From JBJXFK01 sp046155505 (lineage in GTDB: Bacteria > Planctomycetota > Phycisphaerae > UBA1845 > Fen-1342): a stretch of 48,289 nt of DNA. The stretch spans positions 1 to 48,289 of the forward strand of contig JBJXFK010000111.1 in assembly GCA_046155505.1 (NCBI GenBank), read 5' to 3'. The position numbers were made by a program, and so were the translations under genes. The notes beneath the pieces were generated by a model. The model did not search any database. It was given only the letters and a program-made list of their open reading frames with translations, and was not told the origin of the DNA. Below, piece after piece: positions 1 through 8,905 of this stretch (positions are counted from its first letter, which is position 1; each line of letters begins with the position of its first letter).

Positions 1-1671
1 GATGCGAATCGCGTGAATCTGGCGGTCGATTGGGACGATCTCGAAGCCAACGGCGTCGAGCGCACGCGACCGGTTTCGCTAAAGCTTCGCAATGTCACGT
101 TCCGCACCGCACTGAAGGAAATGCTCAGCCAGGCGGGCGGCGATGTACCGCTGGGCTATGCGGCGACGGACGAGGTGCTGCGCGTCGCGACGCGGCACAA
201 GCTGGACCAGAATAAGTTCAGCCAGGTCTATGACATTCGCGATCTGATTACCGACATTCCCAAGTTTGCGAACAGCCCGCGGCTGGACATCAACGCCGCC
301 GGTAACAAGCCGATCAATCGCGATGTTTTCGGCAGCGATGGTCAAAGCACATCCGGTGATTTCGCGAGCGAATCGGCGATGGCCGAGCGCACGCTGAGCG
401 GTCGCACTTCGGCGAACCGCGATGAGGGATCGCTCACCGCGCTGATGGACCTGGTCCGCACGACGGTCGCGCCGGATTCGTGGCGCGAGACGGGCGGCGG
501 CGATGCAGCACTGCGCGAGTTGAACGGCCAGTTGGTGGTCTACAACACGTCCGACGCGCAGCAGCAGGTGCGCGATCTGCTGACGCAGCTCCGCGATACG
601 CGGGCGCTGATGATCGGCGTCGAAGCGCGATTCCTGATTGTCGGATCGAACTTCCTCAACGAAATCGGTGTCGATCTCGACTTCGTATTCAACCAGGGGA
701 CGGCGGGCTATGACCCCGCAGTTACCTCGACCGGTACTCAGGTCGTCAACCCGTTCACCGGTGCGCCAGTGCTCATTCCGCGCGAATACTCGCAGCGAGG
801 CTTCATCCCCGCGCCTCCGGGCGGCGTCGGGACGGGCCTCGGCCAGGGTGCTCTGTCGCAGCCATACGGTAACGCGGCAAACGTTCCGCGAGCGGGTGGC
901 ATTGCGCCTGCTTTCGGCGACATGACGCCGATCGGTGCGCAGCAGAGCAGCCTCGATCTCGTTGACCCGTCGCTGCTGAGCACGGGCATTCCGGGTGCGT
1001 TCGGCCAGCAGGCGAATTTCCGCCCTGCGATGAACATTGTCGGTTCGTTCCTTGACAATTTGCAGGTCGACTTCCTAATTCGTGCGACACAGGCCAACCG
1101 TCGTTCGAGCATCGTTCAGGCCCCGCGGCTGATGATGTTCAACGGACAGCGCGCGTGGGTCGCGGTTGTTCGCAGTCGCCAGTATGTCAGTTCGGTTACG
1201 GCAACGGTTGCCGAGCAGGTCGCAGCGGTCGCCCCGGTCGTCGCGACGGTGCAGAGCGGCACGGTGCTCGACGTTGAAGGCACGATCAGCAATGACAAGA
1301 AGTACGTCACGTTGACGGTGCGAACCGGCCTGGCGCAAGAGCCGATCATTACGCAATTCGAAGTGCAGCGCGGTTCGGGTAACTCGCCGAGCATTTTCAC
1401 CAGCCTGACCGATCAGGAACTGCGCGCGATCCGCACGACGGTGTCGATCCCTGACGGTGGCACGGTGCTGATCGGCGGCTTGAAGCAGACCGGCGAAGTT
1501 GAAGTCGAGGCCGGCGTGCCGATTCTGAGCAAGATTCCGGTCCTGAAGCGCGCGTTCACCAACACCACCACGGTAAAGGACACGCAGACGCTGCTGATTC
1601 TGCTCAAGGCCAAGATTCTGATTCAGAAGGAAGCCGAAGACGAGGCGTTCCCGAGCTTTGCCGAGCGGTAA
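1..1671 (+). CDS. gspD: Secretin (type II secretion outer-membrane channel), 5' end outside window
   Basis: Outer-membrane secretin that would form the exit pore of the type II secretion system encoded on the opposite strand just downstream. The reading frame is open from base 1, so the N-terminus lies outside the window; the GTG at 13 is only the first in-window start-like codon. The N-terminal part resembles an STN/N0-like domain. The C-terminal third carries the secretin core, with VSIPDGGTVLIGGLKQ followed by GVPILSKIPVLKRAF, the conserved signature of the family. About 100 residues rich in Gly, Pro, Ala and Gln interrupt the region before the core (roughly bases 690-1020). It could instead be a PilQ-type secretin, but the adjacent gspF-M operon favours GspD. 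The family is clear; the symbol rests on context. Confidence 0.85.
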   Translation, partial: DANRVNLAVDWDDLEANGVERTRPVSLKLRNVTFRTALKEMLSQAGGDVPLGYAATDEVLRVATRHKLDQNKFSQVYDIRDLITDIPKFANSPRLDINAAGNKPINRDVFGSDGQSTSGDFASESAMAERTLSGRTSANRDEGSLTALMDLVRTTVAPDSWRETGGGDAALRELNGQLVVYNTSDAQQQVRDLLTQLRDTRALMIGVEARFLIVGSNFLNEIGVDLDFVFNQGTAGYDPAVTSTGTQVVNPFTGAPVLIPREYSQRGFIPAPPGGVGTGLGQGALSQPYGNAANVPRAGGIAPAFGDMTPIGAQQSSLDLVDPSLLSTGIPGAFGQQANFRPAMNIVGSFLDNLQVDFLIRATQANRRSSIVQAPRLMMFNGQRAWVAVVRSRQYVSSVTATVAEQVAAVAPVVATVQSGTVLDVEGTISNDKKYVTLTVRTGLAQEPIITQFEVQRGSGNSPSIFTSLTDQELRAIRTTVSIPDGGTVLIGGLKQTGEVEVEAGVPILSKIPVLKRAFTNTTTVKDTQTLLILLKAKILIQKEAEDEAFPSFAER

Positions 1672-1701
1672 ACGGCCGGGCTTGATTTTGAATTAAGGCA
1701 G

Positions 1702-1736
1702 CGGGGCGGGGCGATGCGATGCATCGACCCGCCCCG
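1702..1736 (+). terminator. Stem-loop terminator after the secretin gene
   Basis: Strong hairpin 31 bases after the secretin stop. The arms GGGGCGGG (1703-1710) and CCCGCCCC (1728-1735) pair perfectly, as do the inner arms CGATGC (1712-1717) and GCATCG (1721-1726), leaving a GAT loop. Only a short T-run (CTTTC) follows. The ATG codons at 1714 and 1719 lie inside this hairpin, which argues against them as cstA starts. Confidence 0.6.
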
Positions 1737-1868
1737 TGTGCTTTCGCAAACCGCGGCGCGGCGCTACGCTACGGCGAATCGTCTGCGATGTACGGCAGAT
1801 TCGACAGATTCGCCAGGTTTGCGGGATTCATTTCGCCGCGGCGCAGCGCGCCGCCGATCGGAAACGTC

Positions 1869-3635
1869 ATGCCGCTGCTGGTTGTGGTGCTCGGTTCGGC
1901 CATTGTTCTGACGGTTGCGTATTTCACGTATGGGCGCTTGCTGACGCGATTGCTGGGGCTCGATCCGAGTCGCCGCACGCCTGCGGTCGAGTGGCGCGAC
2001 GATGTCGATTACTCGCCGATCGAGAAAGCCCCGCTGCTCAATCAGCACTTTTCGGCGATTGCCGCCGCCGGGCCGATCGTTGGACCGATTCTGGCGGGCG
2101 TCATGTTCGGCTGGCTGCCGGCGCTGATTTGGATCATCGTCGGTTCGATTTTCATCGGCGGCGTGCATGACATGAGCGCGCTGCTCGCGTCGGTGCGACA
2201 CAAGGCGCGGTCGATCGCCGAGGTCGTGCGGCAGCACATGACGCGGCGATCGTATCTGCTGTTTCTCAGCTTCATCTGGCTGGCGCTCGTCTATGTCGTG
2301 GTCGCGTTTACCGACATCACCGCGTCTTCGTTCGTCGGGCGACAGACGCTCGAAAACGGGCAGGTCGTCAGCGGTGGCGGCATCGCCACGTCGTCGATGC
2401 TCTATCTGATTCTGCCGATTGCGATGGGGCTGCTCGTCCGATTCGCGCGCGTTTCGATCGGCATCGCGACACTGCTGTTTCTGCCGCTGGTGGGCGGCGC
2501 GATCTGGGTCGGGCAACTGGCACCCTTCGATCTCGCGCAAGTGCTCGGCGTGAGCGACGCACGGGCGCAGCGCATCTGGAATGTGATCCTGCTGGGTTAC
2601 TGTTTCATCGCGTCGGTCATTCCGATGTGGCTGCTGCTTCAGCCGCGCGGCAGTTTGGGCGGGTACTTTCTGTTCGTCGCGCTGATCGGCGGCGGCGTCG
2701 GTCTGATGCTCGGCGGCGAGACGATTCAATATCCGGCGTTCATCGGCTGGCAGTCGGCCGCGGGGCAGCCGCTCGTGCCGCTGCTGTTCATCACCATCGC
2801 GTGCGGCGCGTGCAGCGGGTTTCACTCGATGGTCGCCTCGGGCACCACGTCCAAGCAGGTGCGCTGCGAAAGCGACATACGGCTGATCGGCTATGGTGCG
2901 ATGTTGATGGAGGCGATGGTCGCGGTCATTTCACTCTCATGCGTGATGGTGCTCGCGTCGTCGTCGCCGCTGGTGAAATCGCCGCAGCCGAATTTTCTGT
3001 ACGCGCACGGGATCGGCCAATTTTTGCAGGTGCTCGGCGTTCCGCTGGCATTTGCGATTTCGTTCGCGCTCATGGCGTTCACGACGTTCGTGTATGACAC
3101 GCTCGATGTCTGCACGCGACTCGGGCGATATGTGTTGCAGGAACTCGTCGGCTGGCATGGGGCGTTCGGGCGGTTTGTCGCGACCGCCGTGACGGTCGGC
3201 GTGCCGATGTATTTTCTGACGCTCGATCCGCCGATGGACAACGGGAAAGTTGTGCCGGTGTGGCGTGCGTTCTGGGGGTTGTTCGGTGCGAGCAATCAAC
3301 TGCTCGCGGCGCTCACGCTGATCGGCGTGACGGTGTGGCTGTGGCGCACACGGCGTGCGTGGTGGGTCTGGCTGGTGACGGGTTTGCCGGCCGCATTCAT
3401 GTATGTTTTCAGCATGTGGGAACTGGCGCGAACGATCGTCGGCGGGTTCTCGCGCGGGGCGCAATTCACATTGCCTGTGATCGGCGTGAGCGCGCCGAGC
3501 AGCCCTGTGCCGTGGGTGGCGATGGTGTTGGCGGGGCTGGCGCTGTTGTTGCTGGTCGAAGCGGTTCGCGTGTTCGTGACGAACGAAACGCCGCCGGGCG
3601 ATGATGCGGGCGCGGCGATGGCGGTTGCGGCATAA
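1869..3635 (+). CDS. cstA: Carbon starvation protein CstA family, peptide/pyruvate transporter
   Basis: Polytopic inner-membrane transporter of the CstA family, whose members take up peptides or pyruvate under carbon limitation. Diagnostic stretches include the early block with PLLNQHFSAIAAAGPIVGPI, then IFIGGVHDMSALLASVRH, and CGACSGFHSMVASGTTSKQ. Many hydrophobic helices run to the C-terminus. I placed the start at the ATG immediately before the first membrane helix (MPLLVVVLGSAIVL), giving 588 residues. In-frame ATGs at 1719 and 1788 would add 50 or 27 poorly conserved residues, and 1719 lies in the terminator hairpin. No strong Shine-Dalgarno site is visible, so the start is uncertain. 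It is convergent with gspM, 31 bases away, and has no evident link to secretion. Confidence 0.9.
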   Translation: MPLLVVVLGSAIVLTVAYFTYGRLLTRLLGLDPSRRTPAVEWRDDVDYSPIEKAPLLNQHFSAIAAAGPIVGPILAGVMFGWLPALIWIIVGSIFIGGVHDMSALLASVRHKARSIAEVVRQHMTRRSYLLFLSFIWLALVYVVVAFTDITASSFVGRQTLENGQVVSGGGIATSSMLYLILPIAMGLLVRFARVSIGIATLLFLPLVGGAIWVGQLAPFDLAQVLGVSDARAQRIWNVILLGYCFIASVIPMWLLLQPRGSLGGYFLFVALIGGGVGLMLGGETIQYPAFIGWQSAAGQPLVPLLFITIACGACSGFHSMVASGTTSKQVRCESDIRLIGYGAMLMEAMVAVISLSCVMVLASSSPLVKSPQPNFLYAHGIGQFLQVLGVPLAFAISFALMAFTTFVYDTLDVCTRLGRYVLQELVGWHGAFGRFVATAVTVGVPMYFLTLDPPMDNGKVVPVWRAFWGLFGASNQLLAALTLIGVTVWLWRTRRAWWVWLVTGLPAAFMYVFSMWELARTIVGGFSRGAQFTLPVIGVSAPSSPVPWVAMVLAGLALLLLVEAVRVFVTNETPPGDDAGAAMAVAA

Positions 3636-3666
3636 GCCGAGCGAGCAGCGGCAATCGCCGGACCGA

Positions 3667-4896
3667 TCACTGCGGCGGCATGACCGACGCGAGTAGCTGT
3701 GCCACGTCGGCGTGTTTCGCCGGGTCGAGTTCCTCGCGCTGCGTAAACGCCGCACCGAGCGGATAGAAGTAGTTCTTGGCCGGTTCCTGCGGCGTGCGGC
3801 CCGCAACGCGGACGACCACGCCCGAGTGATCGACGAGCACCAGTTTGCCGTCATCGATAGGCTCGTTCAAGCGAATCTCGGCCAGCGGCTCGGTGAGTTT
3901 TGAATCGTCGCTGACGTACGCGACCGGCTGCCCCTCGTACGCGACCACGGCGGCGACTTTCATTTTCGCCGCGTTCGGCCGCACCGGCGCGGGCGGCGGC
4001 GGGGGCGGTGCCGCGGCGACCGGCTTGGTCTCGACATTCGGCGGCGGCGCGACGACCACGTTTTCCTGCTTCGGCTGCGGTGCCGGCGGCGGCTCGTACA
4101 CCTTGAACCAGTTCACCTGCGCGATTTCGTTGTACTCGGACGGGTCTTCGAAGCGCAAACGGCGACTCTTGGCCGGATCGACCTTGGCCGCGTCGAAAAT
4201 TTCGTGCTTGTAGCCGGCGGCCTTGGGCACGACCAGCGTCGACACGTTCATCTCGAGCTTGAGCAGCGGACTATCGCGACCGGCGTCGGCCTTGTTTCCG
4301 CCGCGCGGCGTCGCGGGCTTGTTGGCGTCTTTCTTGTCGCCGTCCTTGCCGGCGGGTGATTTCGCGGGTGTCGCGGGTGTGGTCTTTTTTCGCGTCAGGC
4401 CGGCCTCGCCGCCGAGCGGCGTGATGCTCAGGCGGTTCACACGCGAGTAGTACGGCAGCGACTGCACCGCGCGCACGAAATCGACGATCTGCTCGAGTTT
4501 GCCCTCGGCCATCACGCTGACCGGCAGCTCGACGAATCCCGCTCGCGGCGAGTCCTTCTTTTTGTCTTCGACTTCCTGCAACTGGCTGATTTTGTGTCCG
4601 TCGGTCATGCCGCAGGTCGCCAGCAGTGACGAAAGCTCCTCGCGAAACTTGTCGTGTGCCTCTTTGTCGCTGACGGCGAGCGTGCGCAGCGTCATCTGCG
4701 GCCACTCGCGCATGAGCTGCGTCTGCAGCGCGGCGATCCGTGCGTTGTAGGTCTCGTTACGGTTCCGCTCGACCGCGATCTGCTGAATTAGCGCGCGGCG
4801 CGGCGCGATGACGCTGCTCTGAATCAGCGACCAACCGGCGTAAACACCGACCGCGCCGAGCACGAGGCCGCCCATGAGTTTCTCGCGTTGGTTCAT
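3667..4896 (-). CDS. gspM: Type II secretion GspM/PilO-like protein with C-terminal PilP/GspC-like domain
   Basis: Last gene of the secretion operon, 409 residues. A short cytoplasmic start (MNQREKLMGG) precedes one membrane helix (about residues 8-30), then a coiled-coil-like stretch and a GspM/PilO-type periplasmic fold. An Ala/Pro/Lys-rich linker (TTPATPAKSPAGKDGDKK) follows. The last ~90 residues (from KVAAVVAYEGQPVAYVSD to VVVRVAGR) look like the small beta domain of PilP/GspC that contacts the secretin. This would be a fusion, since GspC is normally a separate gene. The start is the ATG overlapping the gspL stop as ATGA (4896-4893); an ATG seven codons upstream lies inside gspL. The protein is expected to form the inner-membrane platform with GspL. 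The GspM call is strong by context; the GspC-like call is a judgement by eye. Confidence 0.75.
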   Translation of the reverse strand: MNQREKLMGGLVLGAVGVYAGWSLIQSSVIAPRRALIQQIAVERNRNETYNARIAALQTQLMREWPQMTLRTLAVSDKEAHDKFREELSSLLATCGMTDGHKISQLQEVEDKKKDSPRAGFVELPVSVMAEGKLEQIVDFVRAVQSLPYYSRVNRLSITPLGGEAGLTRKKTTPATPAKSPAGKDGDKKDANKPATPRGGNKADAGRDSPLLKLEMNVSTLVVPKAAGYKHEIFDAAKVDPAKSRRLRFEDPSEYNEIAQVNWFKVYEPPPAPQPKQENVVVAPPPNVETKPVAAAPPPPPPAPVRPNAAKMKVAAVVAYEGQPVAYVSDDSKLTEPLAEIRLNEPIDDGKLVLVDHSGVVVRVAGRTPQEPAKNYFYPLGAAFTQREELDPAKHADVAQLLASVMPPQ

Positions 4897-6485
4897 ACGC
4901 GCAGCGACTCCTTCCACGCCTTCTCACGCGACTTCTCGTCCGCCTCGTGCGATTTGAGCAGCGGCAGGTCGATGTCGATCGGTACCGTGCCCTTGAATTT
5001 CAGATCGCCGCTCTTGGACTCGGTGAATGTGCCCTGATTCGCGCTGAATGGCTTCTTGCCGAGAATTTCAAGGTCGTTGATCCGCGTGACAAATTCGGTC
5101 GCAACCTTCCAATCGTCGCAGGCGACCCGCAGGCTGATCGTGCCCGACTCGGCATTGGCTGTCACGTTGGTGACGATCATCTTTTTGCCGGGATCGACCG
5201 TTTGCCGGGTGAGATCGAGCAGGTGATCGAGCCACATGCTCAGCTCGTCGCGTTTCGACCATTCGCGGGCGACCTTGAGCTTGTTGTCCACCTTGATTAG
5301 GTCGACCAGCTTTTCCTGTTGCGGAGTGTTGCCCTCGCCCAGGGTGGCCAGCTCGCGATTGAGATTGATGAAATCCATCGTGACCCAGCCGCCGGCGGCG
5401 GTCGCGACCATTGCGGCGGCGAGGCCGATGATGCGTGCCTGCTTTTTCAGCGTCTCGCGCTTTGGCACAGGCTTTTTGGGTTTGAGGAAGTTGATTTCGA
5501 GCGCGCCTTCGCGGCTCAGGCCCCAGGCCAGGCCGAGCGCGGCGGAGAACTGCCGCAGTTTGGTCGCTTCGGTGTCTTTCTCGCCCAGCGTGAGCGTGGG
5601 GTCGAACAGGATCGCGGGCAGGCCGAAGCGTTCGTCGACGGCTTGGAGCAATGCGTGCTCAATGCCGGTGCCGCCGGCGATGACGATCTGGTCGATGACG
5701 GCGTTCGACTCGGTTGCGCGATAGGCCTGCAACGTGCGCGTCATTTCGACGATCAATTCGCCGACGACTGCGTCCTCGGCCTGGTCGGCGAGGTCGGTTT
5801 CCTGAAGCTCGACCTTGGCCATGATGCGGCTGTCTTCGGTGACGAGCTGGCCGGCGGCGAAGGGCACCGAGACGGTCGCGGCACGCGAGAAGGCCAGCGT
5901 CTGGCCGCGCATGACGTCGATTTCGGTGGTCGTCGCGCCGATCTCGACGAACAGCACGCGGCGATCGAGCATCGCGGGCAGGTGATTGACCGCGATCAGA
6001 TTGGCGTACGGGCGCAAACCCACGCGCACTGGCGTGAGGCCGGCGGCGACGCAGGCGTCAGTGACGCGTTTAAGTGTCTCTTTGCGGACGGCGGCGAGCA
6101 GCACTTCGGTCACGTTACGCGGGCCTTCGCGTTCCATGACGGCGAAGTCGACGACCGCCTCGTCCATCGCGAACGGCAGTTCGCGCAGGGCCTGAAAGTG
6201 TACGGCCGCGGCGAGATCGCTCGGCGGAGTAGGGGGCAGACGCAGGCGGTTGATAACGGCTCGCTCGCGCGGCACGTCGACGACCACCTTCTTGATATTC
6301 ACGCGGTGGCGGGCGAGGGTTTGCTTGAGAAACTCGCCCATCGCGGCAGGGTCTTCGCTGTCGGTGCCTTGCGGGATGCGGTGCGCGTGGGCCTCGTCGA
6401 GTTTGATCGAGCCGCGGCCGACGCGGGCGACGACGAAGCGCAGCATGCGCTTGTCCCAATCGACGGACAGGACTTTGCCGGACAT
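4893..6485 (-). CDS. gspL: Type II secretion GspL / PilM-PilN-like inner-membrane protein
   Basis: Inner-membrane platform protein of 530 residues. The cytoplasmic part is an actin-like ATPase fold of the PilM/GspL type, starting MSGKVLSVDWDKRMLRFV and containing VLFVEIGATTTEIDVM and VIAGGTGIEHALLQAV, the phosphate-binding segments. One membrane helix follows at about residues 350-372 (IIGLAAAMVATAAGGWV), then a coiled-coil and a PilN-like periplasmic domain. The frame stays open for 160 codons upstream, but those codons are dispersed repeats (6486-6719), so I chose the ATG at 6485, where PilM family members begin. Its stop overlaps gspM. It would recruit the secretion ATPase GspE, which is not in this window. 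Confidence 0.85.
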   Translation of the reverse strand: MSGKVLSVDWDKRMLRFVVARVGRGSIKLDEAHAHRIPQGTDSEDPAAMGEFLKQTLARHRVNIKKVVVDVPRERAVINRLRLPPTPPSDLAAAVHFQALRELPFAMDEAVVDFAVMEREGPRNVTEVLLAAVRKETLKRVTDACVAAGLTPVRVGLRPYANLIAVNHLPAMLDRRVLFVEIGATTTEIDVMRGQTLAFSRAATVSVPFAAGQLVTEDSRIMAKVELQETDLADQAEDAVVGELIVEMTRTLQAYRATESNAVIDQIVIAGGTGIEHALLQAVDERFGLPAILFDPTLTLGEKDTEATKLRQFSAALGLAWGLSREGALEINFLKPKKPVPKRETLKKQARIIGLAAAMVATAAGGWVTMDFINLNRELATLGEGNTPQQEKLVDLIKVDNKLKVAREWSKRDELSMWLDHLLDLTRQTVDPGKKMIVTNVTANAESGTISLRVACDDWKVATEFVTRINDLEILGKKPFSANQGTFTESKSGDLKFKGTVPIDIDLPLLKSHEADEKSREKAWKESLRV

Positions 6486-6719
6486 TCCAAGCACGAGCGA
6501 CTCCAGAAAATCACCGTGTGGCATGCTCTGGCTGTACTCAGCCTGAGCATGCTTACGCGTAGTACCGCGAAAGCATGCCACCCAAAGCAACCCCTCCCTT
6601 ACGGTCGGGGCTCGGAAATCGCAGCCAAGGGCGGCTGCTCCACAATGTAGGTTGGGCATCGCCCAACATTCCGCGACCGATTCGATACCCACGCGAATGG
6701 TGGGCAATGCCCACCCTAC
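6486..6719. repeat. Repeat-filled gap between gspK and gspL
   Basis: 230 bases of dispersed repeats with no gene. 6518-6583 carries a palindromic element (GGCATGC arms around an AGTA tetraloop flanked by CCGCG). 6647-6719 is a 73-base palindrome beginning GTAGGTTGGGCATCGCCC and ending in the inverse GGGCAATGCCCACCCTAC. The right end of the second element supplies the gspK stop codon. The gspL frame reads open through the whole stretch, which explains the artificially long N-terminus there. Confidence 0.85.
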
Positions 6720-8905
6720 GGCTGCGTGACCACCTGCACCTCCGTGTCGAGCGGCCAGGAGAGGCCGAGCGACGAGAGATCGCGGAAGTATTTTACCTGC
6801 GCCAATGGGCCGATCATCTCGATCACCCACTCGAAGCGGCGCATCAGCTTCGCATGGTCGGCGTAGCCTACCACCTCCACATGGAATTGATACGACTTGG
6901 TGGTGATGTAGGGTGCAATCCGCCGAAAAGTCGGTGCGTCGACCGCGCCGCTGACCAGCGGCCACGCCGTCGTCGCGAGCGTCGCCGGGTCGGCGGCCTG
7001 GCGCGTGGCGATGATCGCACCGACCGCGTCGGGCGTGATGCCGGGGATCAGCGAGAGCACACGGGCCGGGGCGGTGTTGATGTTGACCATTCCCTCGATG
7101 AGCGTGGGGCTGCCTTGTTGCCCTTGCCGCGTGGTGAAGCGATCCATGATGATCGGCATTTCTTCGAGCAGGATCGGGCTTTGGATGAGCGCTTGGCGCA
7201 GGCGTTCGAGCTTTTGCTGCTGCTGTTGGCCTTGGCCGGGCTGGCTGGTCGGGGACTTTCCGCCGACCGCGGGTTGGCCGGCGGGTTGTTTGCCGCCGGT
7301 GTCGCCTGCGGGCTGCTTGCCACCGGTGTCGCCCTCGGGTTGTTTTCCGCCGGTGTCGCCTTCGGGCGGTTTCTGGCCGTCGCCTTCGGGTGGCTTTTCG
7401 CCGTTGGCATTTTGGGCACCGCGACCGCCACGATTGCCGGTGCCGCGACCGCCGCCGCGCGGGTTGCCGGTGTTGCCCGTGCCGCCGCCGCCTTTGTCGT
7501 CACGGCTTTGCATGCGCGAATCGTCTTTGGACTTTTCGCCGGACTCGCGTTTCTCGCTACCGTCTTCGTCGGCGGATTCGGAACCGCCTTCGGATTTTTC
7601 TCCGCCTTGCAGTTGCTCTTGCAGGCCCTGCAGCGACTGGCCGCCGAGGATGTCCTGCAAGCTGCCGCTCGGCTGCGTCGCGCTCGGCGCGCCGGCGGGC
7701 ACGCTCAGGTCGAGCTGTTCATCCGGGCCGAGCGGGTAGAGATCGGCCGGGCTGCGCAGCATGGCGATGTCGATGCCGCGCTGTTGCAGGCTCATCAGAA
7801 ATTGCTGCGTCGGGGCGCTCAGTTCGCCGTTCGGGAAATAGCGTTCCCAGAGCGCGCCCATACCCGCACCCGCCGAGAGCGGAATGCGCGGCTTGTTGTC
7901 GAGCGCGGTGTCCGGCTCGCGGCTGAAGACGGTGAGAAACGGGGCGATGCCGTGGTTGAGCACGCCGTCGCCGTTGTCGTATTCGGGGAAGCTGCCGTCG
8001 CTGTCGTCCTCGTTGGTGTCGAGTACGCCGTTGCGGTTGACGTCTTCGCCCCAGAGGATCGCGCCGGTGACGCCTTTGACCAGCAGCAATTCCTCGATGG
8101 TGTCGAAGCGGGCGTTTTTCACGTTGTAGGCGGGTGTGAGCGTGTTGTAGTAGTCGTTCTCGGCACCCGCGCCGCGGGCGTTATTGTCGGCATCGCGCCA
8201 GTCGAGAATTGCATCGACGATCGACGCGGCGTTTTCGACGCCCATCTCAAGCAGCAGCGGTGTGACAAGCTGGCTGAGTTGCAGGTCGCTCGCCGTGTTG
8301 AGATTCAGCTTGCCGGTTTCGGGCGTGATGCCGAAGCGAATCGTGTCGGCGGGGCCGTCATGGCGGGCGGCGACGACTGAGTAGCGCCAGGCCTGTCCCG
8401 GCGTGGGCGTCTTCTCGAAGTAGGTGGCGCGCGAGCCGGCTTCTTTGACCGGGTCGCCCTGACGATCGAAGCCGTCGCCCCAAACGAGGGAGTGACGCAG
8501 GCGCGTCGGGTTGTCATACCAGGTCGATATGTCGTGTTTGGCGAGGCGGAGCATCGAGATCAGCTCTTCGAGGCCGGCTTCGGCGGCGAGCTGCGCCTGC
8601 TTGCCGTCGATGCCGGCGCGAATGCCGGCAGTCTCGGCCCTAACGAAGAAGATGAAGCCGGCCATCGTGAGAGCGAGCAGGCCGATCATGACCAGGACGA
8701 TGGGGAGGATGAAGGCCGCAGAGCGGTTTTTGATTTTGAGTTTCGGATTCACAGCCACAGAGGGCACAGAGGGAATTGAAGAGTGTGAGACCGCGTAGGG
8801 TGGGCATTGCCCACCATTTTTCGCGTGTGCGGCGACCGGCCGAATGGTGGGCGATGCCCACCCTACGGCCTTCGTCATTCTGCCTTCGGCCTTCGTCATT
8901 ATCAC
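6716..8905 (-). CDS. gspK: Type II secretion minor pseudopilin GspK with low-complexity insertion
   Basis: Minor pseudopilin capping the type II pseudopilus tip, up to 729 residues (family usually ~300-350). The hydrophobic helix (RSAAFILPIVLVMIGLLAL) lacks Glu5, as usual for GspK. Helix-hairpin-helix/SAM-like segments appear at TGKLNLNTASDLQL and MVNINTAPARVLSLIPGI. Between them, about residues 410-570 are disordered: acidic Ser/Glu, then Gly/Arg, then tandem nine-residue units (EGDTGGKQP type). The GTG at 8905 overlaps the gspJ stop as GTGA, which supports it as the start. The first ~55 codons are dispersed repeats and would form a long leader removed by prepilin peptidase. A GTG at 8752 is the alternative start. 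The TAG stop comes from the edge of a repeat. Confidence 0.85.
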   Translation of the reverse strand: MIMTKAEGRMTKAVGWASPTIRPVAAHAKNGGQCPPYAVSHSSIPSVPSVAVNPKLKIKNRSAAFILPIVLVMIGLLALTMAGFIFFVRAETAGIRAGIDGKQAQLAAEAGLEELISMLRLAKHDISTWYDNPTRLRHSLVWGDGFDRQGDPVKEAGSRATYFEKTPTPGQAWRYSVVAARHDGPADTIRFGITPETGKLNLNTASDLQLSQLVTPLLLEMGVENAASIVDAILDWRDADNNARGAGAENDYYNTLTPAYNVKNARFDTIEELLLVKGVTGAILWGEDVNRNGVLDTNEDDSDGSFPEYDNGDGVLNHGIAPFLTVFSREPDTALDNKPRIPLSAGAGMGALWERYFPNGELSAPTQQFLMSLQQRGIDIAMLRSPADLYPLGPDEQLDLSVPAGAPSATQPSGSLQDILGGQSLQGLQEQLQGGEKSEGGSESADEDGSEKRESGEKSKDDSRMQSRDDKGGGGTGNTGNPRGGGRGTGNRGGRGAQNANGEKPPEGDGQKPPEGDTGGKQPEGDTGGKQPAGDTGGKQPAGQPAVGGKSPTSQPGQGQQQQQKLERLRQALIQSPILLEEMPIIMDRFTTRQGQQGSPTLIEGMVNINTAPARVLSLIPGITPDAVGAIIATRQAADPATLATTAWPLVSGAVDAPTFRRIAPYITTKSYQFHVEVVGYADHAKLMRRFEWVIEMIGPLAQVKYFRDLSSLGLSWPLDTEVQVVTQP
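8750..8890. repeat. Three repeat families inside the gspK leader region
   Basis: 8750-8772 is a CACAGAGGG-type tandem repeat. 8795-8866 is a 72-base palindrome (GTAGGGTGGGCATTGCCC and its inverse). 8867-8900 holds a short CTTCGGCCTTCGTCATT repeat. All are read in the gspK frame between its start and its membrane helix. Confidence 0.85.

Noticed and set aside
1764..2825. 353-codon open frame on the minus strand
   Set aside because: Antisense to cstA; almost entirely Arg, Asp, Gln and His, the usual shadow composition.
5319..6650. 443-codon open frame on the plus strand
   Set aside because: Antisense to gspL; runs into the repeat region and shows no recognisable domain.
6486..6965. 160-residue N-terminal extension of GspL
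   Set aside because: Encoded by intergenic repeats and by the 3' end of gspK; PilM-type proteins begin at MSGKVLSVDWD.
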